Shown: positions 26,801 through 39,710 of the stretch, piece after piece
Layout: every line of letters starts with the position of its first letter
Numbering within the stretch: position 1 is the first letter of the stretch
DNA from: Ptychodera flava
Lineage: Eukaryota; Hemichordata; Enteropneusta; Ptychoderidae
Length of the DNA stretch: 64,000 nt
Assembly (NCBI RefSeq): GCF_041260155.1
Contig: NC_091944.1
Location: forward strand, 17,209,772-17,273,771
Direction: 5' to 3'
Translations under genes and position numbers: made by a program
The notes under the pieces: generated by a model
Database searches by the model: none
What the model was told of the DNA's origin: nothing
The model's input: only the letters and a program-made list of their open reading frames with translations

Positions 26801-29800
26801 CAACTGCTGCACCAACTGTTGCAAAGACAACAGCTGCTCCCACAACACTAGCACCAGTTGAGACCACGTCTGCTGTTGAGATTCAGACAACAGGAGTGAG
26901 GACAACAGCTGCTCCAACAACACTTCCACCAGTTGAGACCACGTCTGCTGTTGAGATTCAGACAACAGGAGTGAGGACAACTGCTGCACCAACAACACTA
27001 GCACCTGTAGTAACAACATCTGCTGTTGAGATTCAGACAACAGGAGTGAGGACAACTGCTGCTCCAACTGATGCAAGGACCACAGCTGCTCCCACAACAC
27101 TGGCACCAGTAGTAACAACGTCTGCTGTTGAGATTCAGACAACAGCAGCAAGGACAACTGCTGCACCAACTGTTGCAAAGACAACAGCTGCTCCCACAAC
27201 ACTAGCACCAGTGGAGACAACGTCTGGTGTTGAGATTCAGACAACAGGAGTGAGAACAACAGCTGCTCCAACAACACTTCCACCAGTAGAAACAACGTCT
27301 GCTGTCGAGATTCAAACAACAGGAGTGAGGACAACTGCTGCACCAACTGTTGCAAAGACAACAGCTGCTCCAACAACACTAGCCAGTAGTGACAACATCT
27401 GCTGTTGATATTCAGACATCTGTTACCGATACAGCTCTTCCAATCGTTCTGAAAACTACAGCTGCCCCAACAACACTAGCACCTGTTGAGACAACATCCT
27501 CTGTTGAAATTCAGACAACAGGTGTGAGGACAACTGCTGCTCCAACAACATTACCACCAGTAGAAACAACGTCTGCTGTTGAGATTCAGACAACGGGAGT
27601 CAGGACAACTGCTGCACCAACAACACTAGCACCAGTGGAGACCACGTCTGCTGTTGAGATTCAGACAACAGCAGCAAGGACAACTGCTGCACCAACTGTT
27701 GCAAAGACAACAGCTGCTCCCACAACACTAGCACCAGTTGAGACCACGTCTGCTGTTGAGATTCAGACAACAGGAGTGAGGACAACAGCTGCTCCAACAA
27801 CTTTTCCACCAGTAGAAACAACGTCTGCTGTTGAGATTCAGACAACTGGATTGAGGACAACTGCTGCACAACAACACTAGCACCAGTAGTAACAACATCT
27901 GCTGTTGAGATTCAGACAACAGGAGTGAGGACAACTGCTGCTCCAACTGATGCAAGGACCACAGCTGCTCCCACAACACTGGCACCAGTAGAGACAACGT
28001 CTGCTGTTGAGATTCAGACAACAGCAGCAAGGACAACTGCTGTACCTACTGTTGCAAAGACAACAGCTGCTCCCACAACACTAGCACCAGTTGAGACCAC
28101 GTCTGCTGTTGAGATTCAGACAACAGGAGTGAGGACAACTGCTGCACCAACAACACTAGCACCCGTAGTAACAACATCTGCTGTTGAGATTCAGACAACA
28201 GGAGTGAGGACAACTGCTGCTCCAACTGATGCAAGGACCACAGCTGCTCCCACAACACTGGCACCAGTAGTAACAACGTCTGCTGTTGAGATTCAGACAA
28301 CAACAGCAAGGACAACTGCTGCACCAACTGTTGCAAAGACAACAGCTGCTCCCACAACACTAGCACCAGTAGAGACAACGTCTGGTGTTGAGATTCAGAC
28401 AACAGGAGTGAGAACAACAGCTGCTCCAACAACACTTCCACCAGTAGAAACAACGTCTGCTGTCGAGATTCAGACAACAGGAGTGAGGACAACTGCTGCA
28501 CCAACTGTTGCAAAGACAACAGCTGCTCCAACAACACTAGCACCAGTAGTGACAACATCTGCTGTTGATATTCAGACATCTGTTACCGATACAGCTCTTC
28601 CAATCGTTCTGAAAACTACAGCTGCCCTACAACACTAGCACCTGTTGAGACAACATCCTCTGTTGAAATTCAGACAACAGGTGTGAGGACAACTGCTGCT
28701 CCAACAACATTACCACCAGTAGAAACAACGTCTGCTGTTGAGATTCAGACAACGGGAGTCAGGACAACTGCTGCACCAACAACACTAGCACCAGTAGAAA
28801 CAACGTCTGCTGTTGAGATTCAGACAACAGCAGCAAGGACAACTGCTGCTCCAACTGATGCAAGGACCACAGCTGCTCCCACAACACTAGCACCAGTGGA
28901 GACCACGTCTGCTGTTGAGATTCAGACAACAGGAGTGAGGACAACTGCTGCTCCAACAACTTTTCCACCAGTAGAAACAACGTCTGCTGTTGAGATTCAG
29001 ACAACTGGATTGAGGACAACTGCTGCACCAACAACACTAGTACCAGTAGTAACAACATCTGCTGTTGAGATTCAGACAACAGGAGTGAGGACAACTGCTG
29101 GTCCAACTGATGCAAGGACCACAGCTGCTCCCACAACACTGGCACCAGTAGAGACAACGTCTGCTGTTGAGATTCAGACAACAGCAGCAAGGACAACTGC
29201 TGTACCAACTGTTGCAAAGACAACAGCTGCTCCCACAACACTAGCACCAGTTGAGACCACGTCTGCTGTTGAGATTCAGACAACAGGAGTGAGGACAACT
29301 GCTGCACCAACAACACTAGCACCCGTAGTAACAACATCTGCTGTTGAGATTCAGACAACAGGAGCGAAGACAACTGCTGCACCAACTGTTGCAAAGACCA
29401 CAGCTGCTCCCACAACACTGGCACCAGTAGTAACAACGTCTGCTGTTGAGATTCAGACAACAGCAGCAAGGACAACTGCTGCACCAACTGTTGCAAAGAC
29501 AACAGCTGCTCCCACAACACTAGCACCAGTAGAGACAACGTCTGGTGTTGAGATTCAGACAACAGGAGTGAGAACAACAGCTGCTCCAACAACACTTCCA
29601 CCAGTAGAAACAACGTCTGCTGTCGAGATTCAGACAACAGGAGTGAGGACAACTGCTGCACCAACTGTTGCAAAGACAACAGCTGCTCCGACAACACTGG
29701 CACCAGTAGTAACAACGTCTGCTATTGAGATTCAGACAACGGAGTGAGGACAACTGCTGCACCAACTGTTGCAAAGACAACAGCTGCTCCAACACACTAG

Positions 29801-32800
29801 CACCAGTGGAGACCACATCTGCTGTTCAGATTCAGACAACAGCAGCAAGGACAACTGCTGCACCAACTGTTGCAAAGACAACAGCTGCTCCCACAACACT
29901 AGCACCAGTTGAGACCACGTCTGCTGTTGAGATTCAGACAACAGGAGTGAGGACAACAGCTGCTCCAACAACACTTCCACCAGTAGAAACAACGTCTGCT
30001 GTTGAGATTCAGACAACTGGATTGAGGACAACTGCTGCACCAACAACACTAGCACCAGTAGTAACAACATCTGCTGTTGAGATTCAGACAACAGGAGTGA
30101 GGACAACTGCTGCTCCAACTGATGCAAGGACCACAGCTGCTCCCACAACACTGGCACCAGTAGTAACAACGTCTGCTGTTGAGATTCAGACAACAGCAGC
30201 AAGGACAACTGCTGCACCAACTGTTGCAAAGACAACAGCTGCTCCCACAACACTAGCACCAGTGGAGACAACGTCTGCTGTTGAGATTCAGACAACAGGA
30301 GTGAGAACAACAGCTGCTCCAACAACACTTCCACCAGTAGAAACAACGTCTGCTGTCGAGATTCAGACAACAGGAGTGAGGACAACTGCTGCACCAACTG
30401 TTGCAAAGACAACAGCTGCTCCAACAACACTAGCACCAGTAGTGACAACATCTGCTGTTGATATTCAGACATCTGTCACCGATACAGCTCTTCCAATCGT
30501 TCTGAAAACTACAGCTGCCCCTACAACACTAGCACCTGTTGAGACAACATCCTCTGTTGAAATTCAGACAACAGGTGTGAGGACAACTGCTGCTCCAACA
30601 ACATTACCACCAGTAGAAACAACGTCTGCTGTTGAGATTCAGACAACAGGAGTCAGGACAACTGCTGCACCAACAACACTAGCACCAGTAGAAACAACGT
30701 CTGCTGTTGAGATTCAGACAACAGGAGTGAGGACAACTGCTGCTCCAACTGATGCAAGGACCACAGCTGCTCCCACAACACTGGCACCAGTAGTAACAAC
30801 GTCTGCTGTTGAGATTCAGACAACAGCAGCAAGGACAACTGCTGCACCAACTGTTGCAAAGACAACAGCTGCTCCAACAACACTAGCACCAGTGGAGACC
30901 ACGTCTGCTGTTGAGATTCAGACAACAGCAGAAAGGACAACTGCTGCACCAACTGTTGCAAAGACAACAGCTGCTCCCACAACACTAGCACCAGTTGAGA
31001 CCACGTCTGCTGTTGAGATTCAGACAACAGGAGTGAGGACAACTGCTGCTCCAACTGATGCAAGGACCACAGCTGCTCCCACAACACTGGCACCAGTAGT
31101 AACAACGTCTGCTGTTGAGATTCAGACAACAGCAGCAAGGACAACTGCTGCACCAACTGTTGCAAAGACAACAGCTGCTCCAACAACACTAGCACCAGTG
31201 GAGACCACGTCTGCTGTTGAGATTCAGACAACAGCAGCAAGGACAACTGCTGCACCAACTGTTGCAAAGACAACAGCTGCTCCCACAACACTAGCACCAG
31301 TTGAGACCACGTCTGCTGTTGAGATTCAGACAACAGGAGTGAGGACAACAGCTGCTCCAACAACACTTCCACCAGTAGAAACAACGTCTGCTGTTGAGAT
31401 TCAGACAACGGGAGTGAGGACAACTGCTGCACCAACAACACTAGCACCTGTAGTAACAACATCTGCTGTTGAGATTCAGACAACAGGAGTGAGGACACTG
31501 CTGCCCCAACTGATGCAAGGACCACAGCTGCTCCCACAACACTTGCACCAGTAGTAACAACGTCTGCTGTTGAGATTCAGACAACAGCAGCAAGGACAAC
31601 TGCTGCACCAACTGTTGCAAAGACAACAGCTGCTCCCACAACACTAGCACCAGTTGTGACAACGTCTGCTGTTGAGATTCAGACAACAGGAGTGAGAACA
31701 ACAGCTGCTCCAACAACACTTCCACCAGTAGAAACAACGTCTGCTGTCGAGATTCAGACAACAGGAGTGAGGACAACTGCTGCACCAACTGTTGCAAAGA
31801 CAACAGCTGCTCCAACAACACTAGCACCAGTAGTGACAACATCTGCTGTTGATATTCAGACATCTGTTACCGATACAGCTCTTCCAATCGTTCTGAAAAC
31901 TACAGCTGCCCCTACAACACTAGCACCTGTTGAGACAACATCCTCTGTTGAAATTCAGACAACAGGTGTGAGGACAACTGCTGCTCCGACAACATTACCA
32001 CCAGTAGAAACAACATCTGCTGTTGAGATTCAGACAACGGGAGTCAGGACAACTGCTGCACCAACTGATGCAAGGACCACAGCTGCTCCGACAACACTGG
32101 CACCAGTAGTAACAACGTCTGCTATTGAGATTCAGACAACGGGAGTGAGGACAACTGCTGCACCAACTGTTGCAAAGACAACAGCTGCTCCAACAACACT
32201 AGCACCAGTGGAGACCACATCTGCTGTTGAGATTCAGACAACAGCAGCAAGGACAACTGCTGCACCAACTGTTGCAAAGACAACAGCTGCTCCCACAACA
32301 CTAGCACCAGTTGAGACCACGTCTGCTGTTGAGATTCAGACAACAGGAGTGAGGACAACAGCTGCTCCAACAACACTTCCACCAGTAGAAACAACGTCTG
32401 CTGTTGAGATTCAGACAACTGGATTGAGGACAACTGCTGCACGAACAACACTAGCACCAGTAGTAACAACATCTGCTGTTGAGATTCAGACAACAGGAGT
32501 GAGGACAACTGCTGCTCCAACTGATGCAAGGACCACAGCTGCTCCCACAACACTGGCACCAGTAGTAACAACATCTGCTGTTGAGATTCAGACAACAGCA
32601 GCAAGGACAACTGCTGCACCAACTGTTGCAAAGACAACAGCTGCTCCCACAACACTAGCACCAGTGGAGACAACGTCTGCTGTTGAGATTCAGACAACAG
32701 GAGTGAGAACAACAGCTGCTCCAACAACACTTCCACCAGTAGAAACAACGTCTGCTGTCGAGATTCAGACAACAGGAGTGAGGACAACTGCTGCACCAAC

Positions 32801-35800
32801 TGTTGCAAAGACAACAGCTGCTCCAACAACACTAGCACCAGTAGTGACAACATCTGCTGTGATATTCAGACATCTGTCACCGATACAGCTCTTCCAATCG
32901 TTCTGAAACTACAGCTGCCCCTACAACACTAGCACCTGTTGAGACAACATCCTCTGTTGAAATTCAGACAACAGGTGTGAGGACAACTGCTGCTCCAACA
33001 ACATTACACCAGTAGAAAACAACGTCTGCTGTTGAGATTCAGACAACAGGGAGTCAGGACAACTGCTGCACCAACAACACTAGCACCAGTAGAAACAACG
33101 TCTGCTGTTGAGATTCAGACAACAGGAGTGAGGACAACTGCTGCTCCAACTGATGCAAGGACCACAGCTGCTCCCACAACACTGGCACCAGTAGTAACAA
33201 CGTCTGCTGTTGAGATTCAGACAACAGCAGCAAGGACAACTGCTGCACCAACTGTTGCAAAGACAACAGCTGCTCCAACAACACTTCCACCAGTTGAGAC
33301 CACGTCTGCTGTTGAGATTCAGACAACAGCAGAAAGGACAACTGCTGCACCAACTGTTGCAAAGACAACAGCTGCTCCCACAACACTTGCACCAGTTGAG
33401 ACCACGTCTGCTGTTGAGATTCAGACAACAGGAGTGAGGACAACTGCTGCACCAACAACACTAGCACCCGTAGTAACAACATCTGCTGTTGAGATTCAGA
33501 CAACAGGAGTGAGGACAACTGCTGCTCCAACTGATGCAAGGACCACAGCTGCTCCCACAACACTGGCACCAGTAGTAACAACGTCTGCTGTTGAGATTCA
33601 GACAACAACAGCAAGGACAACTGCTGCACCAACTGTTGCAAAGACAACAGCTGCTCCCACAACACTAGCACCAGTAGAGACAACGTCTGGTGTTGAGATT
33701 CAGACATCTGTTACCGATACAGCTCTTCCAATCGTTCTGAAAACTACAGGTGCCCCTACAACACTAGCACCTGTTGAGACAACATCCTCTGTTGAAATTC
33801 AGACAACAGGTGTGAGGACAACTGCTGCTCCAACAACATTACCACCAGTAGAAACAACGTCTGCTGTTGAGATTCAGACAACGGGAGTCAGGACAACTGC
33901 TGCACCAACAACACTAGCACCAGTAGTAACAACATCTGCTGTTGAGATTCAGACAACAGCAGCAAGGACAACTGCTGCTCCAACTGATGCAAGGACCACA
34001 GCTGCTCCCACAACACTAGCACCAGTGGAGACCACGTCTGCTGTTGAGATTCAGACAACAGCAGCAAGGACAACTGCTGCACCAACTGTTGCAAGACAAC
34101 AGCTGCTCCCACAACACTAGCACCAGTTGAGACACACGTCTGCTGTTGAGATTCAGACAACAGGAGTGAGGACAACAGCTGCTCCAACAACACTTCCACC
34201 AGTAGAAACAACGTCTGCTGTTGAGATTCAGACAACGGGAGTGAGGACAACTGCTGCACCAACAACACTAGCACCTGTAGTAACAACATCTTCTGTTGAG
34301 ATTCAGACAACAGGAGTGAGGACAACTGCTGCTCCAACTGATGCAAGGACAACTGCTGCTCCAACTGATGCAAGGACCACAGCTGCTCCCACAACACTGA
34401 CACCAGTAGTAACAACGTCTGCTGTTGAGATTCCAGACAACAACAGCAAGGACAACTGCTGCACCAACTGTTGCAAAGACAACAGCTGCTCCCACAACAC
34501 TAGCACCAGTAGAGACAACGTCTGGTGTTGAGATTCAGACAACAGGAGTGAGAACAACAGCTGCTCCAACAACACTTCCACCAGTAGAAACAACGTCTGC
34601 TGTCGAGATTCAGACAACAGGAGTGAGGACAACTGCTGCACCAACTGTTGCAAAGACAACAGCTGCTCCAACAACACTAGCACCAGTAGTGACAACATCT
34701 GCTGTTGATATTCAGACATCTGTTACCGATACAGCTCTTCCAATCGTTCTGAAAACTACAGCTGCCCCTACAACACTAGCACCTGTTGAGACAACATCCT
34801 CTGTTGAAATTCAGACAACAGGTGTGAGGACAACTGCTGCTCCAACAACATTACCACCAGTAGAAACAACGTCTGCTGAGATTCAGACAACGGGAGTCAG
34901 GACAACTGCTGCACCAACAACACTAGCACCAGTAGAAACAACGTCTGCTGTTCAGATTCAGACAACAGCAGCAAGGACAACTGCTTCTCCAACTGATGCA
35001 AGGACCACAGCTGCTCCCACAACACTAGCACCAGTGGAGACCACGTCTGCTGTTGCAGATTCAGACAACAGCAGCAAGGACAACTGCTGCACCAACTGTT
35101 GCAAAGACAACAGCTGCTCCACAACACTAGCACCAGTTGAGACCACGTCTGCTGTTGAGATTCAGACAACAGGAGTGAGGACAACAGCTGCTCCAACAAC
35201 ACTTCCACCAGTAGAAACAACGTCTGCTGTTGAGATTCAGACAACAGGAGTGAGGACAACTGCTGCACCAACAACACTAGCACCTGTAGTAACAACATCT
35301 GCTGTTGAGATTCAGACAACAGGAGTGAGGACAACTGCTGCTCCAACTGATGCAAGGACCACAGCTGCTCCCACAACACTGGCACCAGTAGTAACAACGT
35401 CTGCTGTTGAGATTCAGACAACAGCAGCAAGGACAACTGCTGCACCAACTGTTGCAAAGACAACAGCTGCTCCCACAACACTAGCACCAGTGGAGACAAC
35501 GTCTGGTGTTGAGATTCAGACAACAGGAGTGAGAACAACAGCTGCTCCAACAACACTTCCACCAGTAGAAACAACGTCTGCTGTCGAGATTCAGACAACA
35601 GGAGTGAGGACAACTGCTGCACCAACTGTTGCAAAGACAACAGCTGCTCCAACAACACTAGCACCAGTAGTGACAACATCTGCTGTTGATATTCAGACAT
35701 CTGTTACCGATACAGCTCTTCCAATCGTTCTGAAAACTACAGCTGCCCCTACAACACTAGCACCTGTTGAGACAACATCCTCTGTTGAAATTCAGACAAC

Positions 35801-38800
35801 AGGTGTGAGGACAACTGCTGCTCCAACAACATTACCACCAGTAGAAACAACGTCTGCTGTTGAGATTCAGACAACGGGAGTCAAGACAACTGCTGCACCA
35901 ACAACACTAGCACCAGTAGAAACAACGTCTGCTGTTGAGATTCAGACAACAGCAGCAAGGACAACTGCTGCACCAACTGTTGCAAAGACAACAGCTGCTC
36001 CAACAACACTAGCACCAGTGGAGACCACGTCTGCTGTTGAGATTCAGACAACAGCAGCAAGGACAACTGCTGCACCAACTGTTGCAAAGACAACAGCTGC
36101 TCCAACAACACTAGCACCAGTTGAGACCACGTCTGCTGTTGAGATTCAGACAACAGAGTGAGGACAACAGCTGCTCCAACAACACTTGCACCAGTAGAAA
36201 CAACGTCTGCTGTTGAGATTCAGACAACGGAGTGAGGACAACTGCTGCACCAACAACACTAGCACCTGTAGTAAAAACATCTGCTGTTGAGATTCAGACA
36301 ACAGGAGTGAGGACAACTGCTGCTCCAACTGATGCAAGGACCACAGCTGCTCCCACAACACTGGCACCAGTAGTAACAACGTCTGCTGTTGAGATTCAGA
36401 CAACAACAGCAAGGACAACTGCTGCACCAACTGTTGCAAAGACAACAGCTGCTCCCACAACACTAGCACCAGTAGAGACAACGTCTGGTGTTGAGATTCA
36501 GACAACAGGAGTGAGAACAACAGCTGCTCCAACAACACTAGCACCAGTAGTGACAACATCTGCTGTTGATATTCAGACAACAGGAGATGAGACAACTGCT
36601 GCACCAACACTTCACACAGTAGAACAACGTCTGCTGTCGAGATTCAGACAACAGGAGTGAGGACAACTGCTGCACCAACTGTTGCAAAGACAACAGCTGC
36701 TCCAACAACACTAGCACCAGTAGTGACAACATCTGCTGTTGATATTCAGACATCTGTTACCGATACAGCTCTTCCAATCGTTCTGAAAACTACAGCTGCC
36801 CCTACAACACTAGCACCTGTTGAGACAACATCCTCTGTTGAAATTCAGACAACAGGTGTGAGGACAACTGCTGCTCCAACAACATTACCACCAGTAGAAA
36901 CAACGTCTGCTGTTGAGATTCAGACAACGGGAGTCAGGACAACTGCTGCACCAACAACACTAGCACCAGTAGAAACAACGTCTGCTGTTGAGATTCAGAC
37001 AACAGCAGCAAGGACAACTGCTGCACCCAACTGATGCAAGGACCACAGCTGCTCCCACAACACTAGCACCAGTGGAGACCACGTCTGCTGTTGAGATTCA
37101 GACAACAGCAGCAAGGACAACTGCTGCACCAACTGTTGCAAAGACACAGCTGCTCCCACAACACTAGCACCAGTTGAGACCACGTCTGCTGTTGAGATTC
37201 AGACAACAGGAGTGAGGACAACAGCTGCTCCAACAACACTATCCACCAGTTGAGACAACGTCTGCTGTTGAGATTCAGACAACGGGAGTGAGGACAACTG
37301 CTGCACCAACAACACTAGCACCTGTAGTAACAACATCTGCTGTTGAGATTCAGACAACAGGAGTGAGGACAACTGCTGCTCCAACTGATGCAAGGACCAC
37401 AGCTGCTCCCACAACACTGGCACCAGTAGTAACAACGTCTGCTGTTGAGATTCAGACAACAGCAGCAAGGACAACTGCTGCACCAACTGTTGCAAAGACA
37501 ACAGCTGCTCCAACAACACTAGCACCAGTGGAGACAACGTCTGGTGTTGAGATTCAGACAACAGGAGTGAGAACAACAGCTGCTCCAACAACACTTCCAC
37601 CAGTAGAAACAACGTCTGCTGTCGAGATTCAGACAACAGGAGTGAGGACAACTGGTGCACCAACTGTTGCAAAGACAACAGCTGCTCCAACAACACTAGC
37701 ACCAGTAGTGACAACATCTGCTGTTGATATTCAGACATCTGTTACCGATACAGCTCTTCCAATCGTTCTGAAAACTACAGCTGCCCCAACAACACTAGCA
37801 CCTGTTGAGACAACATCCTCTGTTGAAATTCAGACAACAGGTGTGAGGACAACTGCTGCTCCAACAACATTACCACCAGTAGAAACAACGTCTGCTGTTG
37901 AGATTCAGACAACGGGAGTCAGGACAACTGCTGCACCAACAACACTAGCACCAGTGGAGACCACGTCTGCTGTTGAGATTCAGACAACAGCAGCAAGGAC
38001 AACTGCTGCACCAACTGTTGCAAAGACAACAGCTGCTCCCACAACACTAGCACCAGTTGAGACCACGTCTGCTGTTGAGATTCAGACAACAGGAGTGAGG
38101 ACAACAGCTGCTCCAACAACTTTTCCACCAGTAGAAACAACGTCTGCTGTTGAGATTCAGACAACTGGATTGAGGACAACTGCTGCACCAACAACACTAG
38201 CACCAGTAGTAACAACATCTGCTGTTGAGATTCAGACAACAGGAGTGAGGACAACTGCTGCTCCAACTGATGCAAGGACCACAGCTGCTCCCACAACACT
38301 GGCACCAGTAGAGACAACGTCTGCGTTTGAGATTCAGACAACAGCAGCAAGGACAACTGCTGCACCAACTGTTGCAAAGACAACAGCTGCTCCCACAACA
38401 CTAGCACCAGTGGAGACAACGTCTGCTGTTGAGATTCAGACAACAGGAGTGAGGACAACAGCTGCTCCAACAACACTTCCACCAGTAGAAACAACGTCTG
38501 CTGTCGAGATTCAGACAACAGGAGTGAGGACAACTGCTGCACCAACTGTTGCAAAGACAACAGCTGCTCCAACAACACTAGCACCAGTAGTGACAACATC
38601 TGCTGTTGATATTCAGACATCTGTTACAGATACAGCTCTTCCAATCGTTCTGAAAACTACAGCTGCCCCTACAACACTAGCACCTGTTGAGACAACATCC
38701 TCTGTTGAAATTCTGACAACAGGTGTGAGGACAACTGCTGCTCCAACTGATGCAAGGACCACAGCTGCTCCAACAACATTACCACCAGTATTAACGACAT

Positions 38801-39217
38801 CTGCAGTTGAGATTCAGACAACAGGAGCAAGGACAGCTGCTGCACCAACTGTTGCAAAGACAACAGCTGCTGCAACAACACTACCACCAGTGGAGACCAC
38901 ATCTGGTGTTGAGATTCAGACAACAGGAGTGAGGACAACTGCTGCTCCAACTCTTGCAAAGACAACAGCTGCTCCCACAACATTAGCGTCAGTAGAGACA
39001 ACATCTTCTGTTGTAGTTGAGACAACAAAATTGAAGGAAACTGCGGCACCTACTGTGGCAACGGAGACCTCTGCACCTACTACTGTGGAGAAGACTACAC
39101 CATGCCCAACATGTCCAATGGTTACAGCTGTGTGTCCAGATGACCATGTTGTTGCATGGGATGTTAGTGGCTGTTGTCCACTACCAATGTGTGTTACCCC
39201 AACAGAGGTAGTAACAA
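11807..39217 (+). CDS. Giant mucin exon: TIL-like module, PTS array 1, short Cys motif
   Basis: This single exon of 27,411 nt runs from phase 1 (acceptor AG 11805-11806) to phase 1 (donor GT 39218-39219). The first 60 or so residues form a TIL-like module with ten or more Cys (CTGHCFEYKPC, CDYSC, CEDTCVEGCACP, ETCVEEC). Then follows a Cys-free Thr/Ala/Pro array to about 39095, built of units such as TTAAPTTLAP, VETTSAVEIQTT and GVRTTAAPTVAK; a 34-residue unit has 11 Thr, 3 Pro and 1 Ser. It ends with CPTCPMVTAVCP and SGCCPLPMC. The array should carry dense mucin-type O-glycans. As assembled, the frame breaks at more than 35 one- or two-base indels, listed in the findings, yet the net length is divisible by three. 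The stretches 11807-14320 and 14647-19465 are free of breaks. Confidence 0.88.
12000..39000 (+). repeat. PTS tandem array 1 with higher-order repeats
   Basis: The basic DNA units are about 102 nt (34 codons) and 75 nt (25 codons), differing by presence of the TVAKTTAAP or TDARTTAAP insert. A distinct marker, encoding VTDTALPIVLK, occurs 26 times between about 12450 and 38623. Most marker spacings are 0.8-1.2 kb (extremes 0.55 and 1.9 kb), so the small units are arranged in higher-order blocks. Blocks of about 1.16 kb carrying a TTFPPV...TTGLRTT variant recur (near 19.37, 20.53, 23.65, 24.80, 27.80, 28.96 and 38.12 kb). Copies are nearly identical in DNA, implying recent unequal exchange or conversion. 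Confidence 0.93.
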
Positions 39218-39596
39218 GTAAGTTGAATCAAGTATGCTGAGAAGACTAATACATGCAAATTTCTTTAGTTAGACTGTTGTAAAAGTAGTAAATGAAAACG
39301 TCTTCTCAAAACTTATCATTCGTAATGCTTTTATTGAACGGAAAGATTAACACTCTTGCTAGAATCATAAGAGGGTTAGTCTAATATTTTTGCATTGTTG
39401 CTGTTTATTTTCATATCCTATTGTGTATTTCTGTCAAGTGTAATCATAAATTTGTAAGTGCCTGTTTTAAAAATACTTTGATTTAAAGTTTGAAAGCCAC
39501 CTAAAGGCTCTTGTTAGCCTCTATACATCATCAGATGAAAGTCTTTGTAAATTATTACTTAAAATGCCAAATGAAGCATATTCTATCGATCAACAG
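39218..39596 (+). other. Intron (379 bp)
   Basis: This AT-rich intron starts gtaagt and ends atcaacag. Nothing else was recognised. Confidence 0.7.
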
Positions 39597-39710
39597 CTCC
39601 TTGTCCAGATGTTTGTCCCAAAAGACCTCTGTGTGTAGATGACTTTGTGCCGGCTATGATGGGTGTTGATGATTGTTCTTGTCCTATCTTCCATTGTCCA
39701 TTTGGTGAAG
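39597..39710 (+). CDS. Small Cys-rich exon between the two arrays
   Basis: This is a 114-nt exon, phase 1 at both ends, with acceptor AG 39595-39596 and donor GT 39711-39712. The Thr codon is completed across the junction with the giant exon. It encodes seven Cys in the pattern CPDVC, LC, DDCSCPIFHC. With the Cys motif at the end of the giant exon it forms a pair like the later A/B modules, resembling the C-terminal half of a VWC domain (CC/CxC followed by aromatic and Cys). The role is inferred: a disulfide-stabilised, poorly glycosylated spacer interrupting the PTS region, in the position where vertebrate mucins use CysD domains. Confidence 0.8.

Noticed and set aside
14320..37245. Programmed frameshifting to explain the many frame breaks
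   Set aside because: More than 35 sites with varied one-base losses and gains, in short contexts that elsewhere in the array are intact, cannot be a regulated event.
11990..38990. CRISPR array or satellite DNA
   Set aside because: The repeat is a coding tandem array with codon periodicity, no spacers, and sits between Cys-rich mucin domains in the same frame.
11807..39217. Calling the gene a pseudogene
   Set aside because: All unique-sequence exons have intact splice sites, conserved cysteines and consistent phase. Only the CTCK exon has a single break, and long array stretches are open.
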